From assembly GCA_020205615.1 (NCBI GenBank), contig CM035156.1, forward strand, positions 21,479,128 through 21,543,127: a DNA stretch of 64,000 nt, given 5' to 3'. Under the pieces are notes generated by a model, which searched no databases, had not been told where the DNA came from, and was given only the letters and a program-made list of their open reading frames with translations. This document shows, one piece after another, positions 58,203-64,000 of this stretch. How positions within the stretch are numbered: position 1 is the first letter of the stretch; every line of letters starts with the position of its first letter. The position numbers and the translations under genes are program-made. The stretch is from Panax quinquefolius. Lineage: Eukaryota; Streptophyta; Magnoliopsida; Apiales; Araliaceae.

Positions 58203-61200
58203 AATTGGTATCGTAGCTAGCTAGGATACGATCTCCAATGAGATCGGGAATAGAACTCAGAGGGAGAGACGAAAATCCTTCGCTAAAGGTGTCCTACCTA
58301 AGCTTTATTTGCAGTTGGTCAAGATATAGGGTATTATGTGATTTGTTAATTTATTTAATTAACCCTTGTTTTATGATAGTTTTTTAGAACGGTCACGAGA
58401 ACGTTAACAATGGAGTGAATGAGATCGTGGAGACACCTCTAATCGCCAACTGTGATAATGTGATGTCAAAGTAAGAAGGAATTAGAGATATCCATGTGGT
58501 GAGTGAAGAATCGATAGTTGCACCTTAGATAATCAGCAGAGGTAAAAATGAGAGTGAGGAAGAAGAGGAAGAAGAGGTACCAAGAGAGTTTATTAGAGGT
58601 ATTTTATGATCGAAATATAGAATTGCAAAATCAGATTCATGAGTTGTAAGAGCAAAGCAAAGAATTGCAGCAAATGTGGAGCAAAAGGATGCAACGATTC
58701 AAGCTCAGGTTACCCGACACGTGATGCTTGAATGTAAGCAATTTTCGCGTAGTATAAGATGATAAAGTCGAATCGAAATGAAAGAAGAAATAATCGAACG
58801 AGTGAGAATGAGTGATGTATGGGTAAAAGTCGCACGACGACAACGCTGATATTATGGAAAGAGATGTCCAATCTAAAAGAGAAGATTTAACGATGACGGA
58901 AGACGTCGGCAAAGAACATCAAGACCATCAACAAATTCTAGGGAAGAGAACGATCGCGCTAGATGCTGCTGGATGGAGAGAGAGGACATATAAGGTCAAA
59001 CTGCTCAAAGCCTTCCAAGGTATGCTATAATTCAGGAAAAGAAGGACATATCGCCGAGATCAGACGATATCGAAAACCACCAGCCCAAATGAATGAATGG
59101 TGACTCAAAAGGATGTCCTGTAAAAGTCAAAGTCAACGTGCTTCGAAGAGCGCTTGTCGTGACTTCATCAAAAATGCAAGGAACCCAAACGGTTAGCACG
59201 GGTTAGTTAATTATAAATTTCGCTAAGTATATACCTTACTAGATACCTGTTCTACCCATTCTTTTATCTCTTCGCTTGCGCCAACGCTTGAACTCGACTC
59301 ACGAGAAATTAAACTTTGACCTATTATGTGGAGACTCCATTAGAGAAACTTTCATTACATCCGTTGTTTAAAAATCTTGCTTGATTCAAGTTGGCACTAT
59401 CACATTACCCGTTAACCTTATTTCTATAGTAGATATTTGCTTTTGATGTGATTTTAAGGTTAACTACTCATCACGCCAAATTGATTGCTTTTGTAAGGTT
59501 GTTAGTTTTCATATTCCTAAGCAACTCGTTATTCAATTCAAGCAATCAAACCATCAGTAGTCAAACATTTTCATATCAAGCCATGAAGTCATTCGCTTAT
59601 TACGGATGTCAAGTTTTCTTAGTCCATGTTATGGATTTGAATAAAGACACGCCGATTTGAATAATATTCCCGTTGTTATTGATTTTCCCGACGATTTCAA
59701 GAATTTTTCGCTTACTCCCAAAGTTCGATATTAAATTTTGTATCGACTTTGAACCCCAGACAAAACTCATTTCTAAAATCTCACATCGAATGGCTCCCTA
59801 TGAACTTCGTGAGTTAAAATTCAACTATAGAATTTGGTACCGAGCCTTTATTTTGTGACTTTTCAGGAATTCACCCAAGCCGCACTCTCGTAGGGACGCC
59901 ATATTCGCGCGATAGTAAATCGATAGGTGTCATTGTGACGTATTATCCAAGATTGGGATATGAGTCACAGCTTGAGAGCAACCTAAGTCGCTTATCTAAA
60001 GACGTAGCTTTCAGGCTTAGTTGGTTATTATCTGAGATTCGTTGAAGGATATTCTCGAATCGCTATTCCATTAACGCAAATTGACTCAGAGAGATACAAA
60101 ATTGAATGGAGCAAGGAATGGGAAGATTTTTCAAGAACTCAAGAGGAGACTCATTTCAAAGACATGTTCTCGATCATGCCATCCTCGAAAAGTTTAACGG
60201 TAGCCGACGCGATGAGTAGAAGATCATATGCGGAACGAAAAGGATGATGTCAAGTATACGACAGAGCCAACTTTAATAGAAAAAGTTAAGGTCGCTTCAA
60301 GCCACACCACCCGAGAAATGATGCGTATGGAAGAAGAAAGTACAAGAAGGAGCTATTCCTAAGCTTAGAATCGATGAAGAAGGAATACTTGAGTCCACTC
60401 TAGACTTTGTGTTCCTAACGACTCGATTTCAAGTACAAGATTATGATGGAGGCACACAATACGCCATTTGCAATCCATCTCGAAGTACTAAATGTATCGT
60501 GATCTTCTACATACATTTTGGTGGAACAATATGAAGAGAGAGATTGCAAAGTTTATCTCGATGTGTTTAACTTCGCTAACGTAGTAAAGGCGAGAGCATC
60601 TTGTACCTAAGGGTCCGCTGCAGAACCACTTGAGATTCCTGAATGGAAGTGGGAACACATTACTATGGATTTCGTTACGGGTCTTCCCGCGGCTTTCAAG
60701 GCATCAATGCTATTTGGGTTATTGTTGATAGATTAACCAAGTCCGCTTTCATTTTTACCGATACGAGAGACTTATTCCTGAACGCCTTTTCTCGATGTAC
60801 GTAAATGCGATTGTGAGATTGCATGGCATGCCAAGATCCATAGTTTTAGATCGTGACCCAAGATTCACTTCATGATTTTGGGTTATTTTAGAAAGCTATG
60901 GGCATTTAATTTATTTATCTGGCTGGGTATACCATCCTCAAACGGATGGGCAATCGTAAAGGACTACTCAAACTCTCAAGATATATTAAAACTCGCGGTC
61001 CTAGATTTCAAAGGAAGTTCGATAAGTATTGCCATCGGTGGAATTCTCATACAACAATAGTTATTAAACAAATATAGGCATGGTTCCATTCAAGCATTAT
61101 ATGGACAAAAATGTCGCTCTCCAATATGTTGGGATGAGGTGGGTGAAGCAACATTGTTGGGACCCGAAGTTAAGACGTATGACTCACCGAAAAGATCCAA

Positions 61201-61745
61201 ATGATTCGACAACGATACAAACCAAGACAAGATCGACAAAAGAGTTATGCGGATCTTCATCGAAAGGACGTGGAATTTAATGTAGGGATCATGATTGTCA
61301 TGAAGTTGCTTCCATGGAAGGGAGTTACAAGATTTGGGAAGAGAGGAAAGCTCAATCCACGCATTTATCTGGCCCATTTCAAATTTCGACCGTAGTAGAA
61401 ATGTAGCCTATAGACTCACAAGCATTCTCCGAGTATGTCTCGTGTTCATAATGTGTTTCACATATATCGCATTTCAGAATATGTGAAAGACCAACCACGT
61501 TATAGAAGTTAGAACCGGACGAGATAGCCAAGACTTAACGATGAGGAGGTAATTGCCAAGATTTTGATAGAAGGAGTATGTCCCACGCCAAGAAAGGTTA
61601 TACCACAAGTTAAAGTTTTGTGGAGGAATCATGCTATAGAGGAAATGACCGGGAGTTGAAACTAAATGAAAGCGAGGTATCCTCACCTTTTCAAAACACC
61701 AGTAACGACGCCAATTTCGAGGACTAAATTTCATAAGGAGGGAGG
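58203..61745 (+). pseudogene. Family A element A3 internal region (gag core, RT and RNase H deleted)
   Basis: A leader (58203-58535) is followed by a charged gag start (from about 58548: ATG then Arg/Lys-rich coding with Glu runs). This jumps near 58925 to the zinc knuckles (58965-59080). Most of the gag core seen in A1 is absent. Protease (59215-59650), RT start (59685-59820) and the shared junction (59840-59990) follow. After that come the RT end, the RNase H skip near 60165, the integrase zinc region (60440-60610), the integrase core (60630-60990) and the tail (61100-61680). Frameshifts are frequent. From 58926 on it is a close copy of A2. Confidence 0.75.
58206..58218 (+). promoter_or_regulatory. 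Primer binding site of element A3
   Basis: TTGGTATCGTAGC, four bases after the LTR end, a diverged form of the initiator-Met tRNA complement TGGTATCAGAGC. Confidence 0.65.
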
Positions 61746-63402
61746 TCAGAAGACCTCAAATTTTTAAATAAAAAGGAATTTCCTTTATTTATTATTTTGA
61801 AATAGTAAGGGTTGATTTGATTAATGTGGATAGTTAAGGGTTAAATACGCAAATATTTCAAAATAAGCAAGTGGTTATAAAATATTCATTATCGCTTGGG
61901 AATATTCGTTTGGTCGTGGAATATTCAGATCGCTTGTGAATATTCGCACGACGGCCTGTTAAAACATGTGTGGGCCCCATAACGAAAAGTGATGGATGAA
62001 GAAAACGACAAATATAAGTTGTTTTTAAATAACTACAGAGTTGTTATCAAGTAATATCATTGAATACCCTATGGTTAAAACACACTAATACGCCGCTATT
62101 GTCGAAACAAGAAGATACCAGATTGCACCAATTATCGATTCTTACGTAGAAGGCAGGCACTACTCAATAATGGTTACGTGAATTATCGCTCAAAGATTTT
62201 ATCGAAAGTTAATAATTGCGCATTGATATTTTATATCGTCGTTGTTTCAATAATCACATTACACAAAGATCTTTCATTATCGGCTAATAATTCATATTAT
62301 CCTAATAATATTATTAGATAACATTATTGGCAATGTCTAGAAAGTTCTCGTCTAAGGAGAGGTTTGGTCACCTAATCGCGCCGCCAAGAAGAAGAAATTT
62401 TATCGAAAGCCCCTCTTCCTGAAAACCTCGTCATTAATATCATGATTTCGTAATATTATTTGTGAATAATTAATTATTGATTTATATGATGAGGAAAATA
62501 TTGATTTTATGTGGATATAGATGGAGAAAATTTTAAATGACAATTGTTGAAAATTAATATTTTATCTTTTTCTCGATAAAATAATTCATTTAAATATATT
62601 ATTTTAATAATATATTAACGTGATATTTTTACAACGAATGTGGGATATATGAGTATACGAGGAGGAAGAGTATTTTTGTTGCAATAAATGTTTAAAACAT
62701 GTTAAACATGTCATGGACCCCATTTATCGATCAAATTTGATTATAATGTAAAATCGCCCGCTTGTGGATTTCTTTACCAATTTCATTTGGAATTTGGAAA
62801 ACTTTCTTCCGCAAAGTTGTAGAGAATTGAATTTCCTATAAAAACTCGCGAGATTCGAATTTTCTGATGAAAGGGCTATTTATTATGAATTATGAAGTTC
62901 AAGTTCAAATAATTGATTTTTGGAAGTTTAAAATATTTAAAATAGAAAAACGTTTTTGGAATGTTTAGGTGGCCTCATTTAACATGTGTAGGAGCTGAAT
63001 TCAGATCTAGTAAGTGTAGATGAGGTTTTGGAAAATATAATTATATTATTATATTAAATTTTTCGCTTTGGTGTTCTAAGCAATTTCCTATAAATAGGTG
63101 CTTAGTTAGAATTGAAAATCACAATTTAAATCAGTTTTTCTCTCTATATTATCGAGTTTATTCTTGTGAGTATTTTGAGTATACTTTGAGTATTGCTATA
63201 AGGCAAGTTCAAGTCATAGCCTATATCCTGTTTCAAATTTGTAAGACCGATCTTCGAGGTAAGTGGATATTATTTTTTTCAGAATGATATTATTTCTTCA
63301 ATATCATTATAATCAAATGTTGATCCAAGTTTTATCAAATTTGAACTTTTTTCATGCTCTGGTTAACTATTCATGGGTTACTATTCATGAGTTACTATTC
63401 AC
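61746..63402 (+). mobile_element. Family A LTR, plus-strand, cut off at an inversion point
   Basis: It matches 55381-57055 in order (TCAGAAGACCTCAAATTT start, GGTTTGGTCACCTAATC, CTATAAATAGGTGCTTAG, GTTACTATTCATGAG). It stops in the middle of the GTTACTATTCAC subrepeats. Confidence 0.8.
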
Positions 63403-64000
63403 CTCAACTAGCTCAAGAAGAATATTATGACTAAGATAATATACAACAAATTATCGTTAGTCTTCAACAGGAAAAACTGATGTACAATAGATAAACAAAT
63501 TTTAAATCAATATTCGCAATGAAATAATAATTCATTGTAAGAGTTAAGTAGAGAATGCAAACTACTATCTTCTATGTATGAATTTAAAAGTTCATCATCT
63601 ATCTTTTATCCCTCGAACATCAATCAATATACATCTCGAATCAAATATTCATCTTTGCACTACAAAAGCCAAAGATATTCATCACTTGGTCATGTTCATT
63701 TAAACACTGCTCATCTTTGCACTACGGCCAAAGATATTCTTCAGAAATCATTCATCTTTGCACTAAGGTGCCAAAGATATTCTTAAGAAATCATTCATCT
63801 TTGCACCATGTGCCAAAGATATTCCATAATATCATCATTCGAGACCGAGGATGATGAAAATATTTTTTTTTAAAGAAAGGAATCCGTTGAAACAAAATGA
63901 CAAGGATTAAGGATTAAGGATTCGTACTTGGTTTTATCCACGCCCAAAAATACCTCAAAAATAATCATAGTGATGTAAAATTCAAGAATGATCAAACATG
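63403..64000 (-). mobile_element. Family A LTR fragment in reverse orientation
   Basis: From CTCAACTAGCTCAAGAAG on, the sequence matches 27635-28235 of the minus-strand LTR (GACTAAGATAATATACAACA, CCAAAGATATTCATCA, ACAAGGATTAAGGATTAAGG). It continues beyond the window edge. The strand therefore flips at 63402/63403. Confidence 0.8.

Overview
The window is AT-rich nuclear DNA from a flowering plant. The evidence is spliced genes with GT-AG introns of plant type, a plant cysteine oxidase gene, a serine carboxypeptidase-like gene, FAR1/MULE and plant-mobile-domain transposon remnants, and Ty3/gypsy elements with initiator-Met-tRNA type primer sites. A dicot is most likely, but I cannot name the species from sequence alone.

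Layout. 1-2274 is a long terminal repeat (LTR) lying on the minus strand. 2275-8540 is gene-free and holds foldback/MITE-type elements (3733-4640, 6661-7098), a CACTA-like terminus and long AT microsatellites. 8470-12097 is an intact five-exon plant cysteine oxidase gene of the PCO1/PCO2 type, with a hypoxia-response motif in its promoter and a short uORF in its leader. 12520-13412 is another foldback element. 13420-18432 is a serine carboxypeptidase-like (SCPL) gene flanked by two direct copies of its own upstream sequence. Its exons keep the catalytic Ser, Asp and His, but the last four exons carry three small frame breaks. 18433-21430 is gene-free with a perfect-looking palindromic MITE core. 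21430-25060 is a decayed FAR1/MULE transposase on the minus strand. 25440-27330 is a decayed plant-mobile-domain plus Ulp1-like protease remnant on the plus strand.

From 27340 to the end the window is almost entirely Ty3/gypsy LTR retrotransposon. Family A (LTRs about 2.7-2.8 kb) appears as a minus-strand copy (27340-33361) and a plus-strand tandem pair (52575-63402). All three copies share the same internal loss of most of reverse transcriptase and RNase H while keeping protease and integrase. Family B (LTRs about 2.4 kb) forms an LTR-internal-LTR-internal-LTR array on the minus strand (33462-48067). Its internal parts have gag-end and protease remnants, no RT or integrase, and a roughly 60-bp tandem array. 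A third, RT-containing but frameshifted pol fragment (48068-50755) lies between them. A 100-base N gap sits at 33362-33461, and a strand switch occurs at about 63403.

Only the cysteine oxidase looks like a clearly functional host gene. The strongest candidate for something under-described is the RT-deleted but integrase-retaining family A lineage together with the pol-less tandem family B array.
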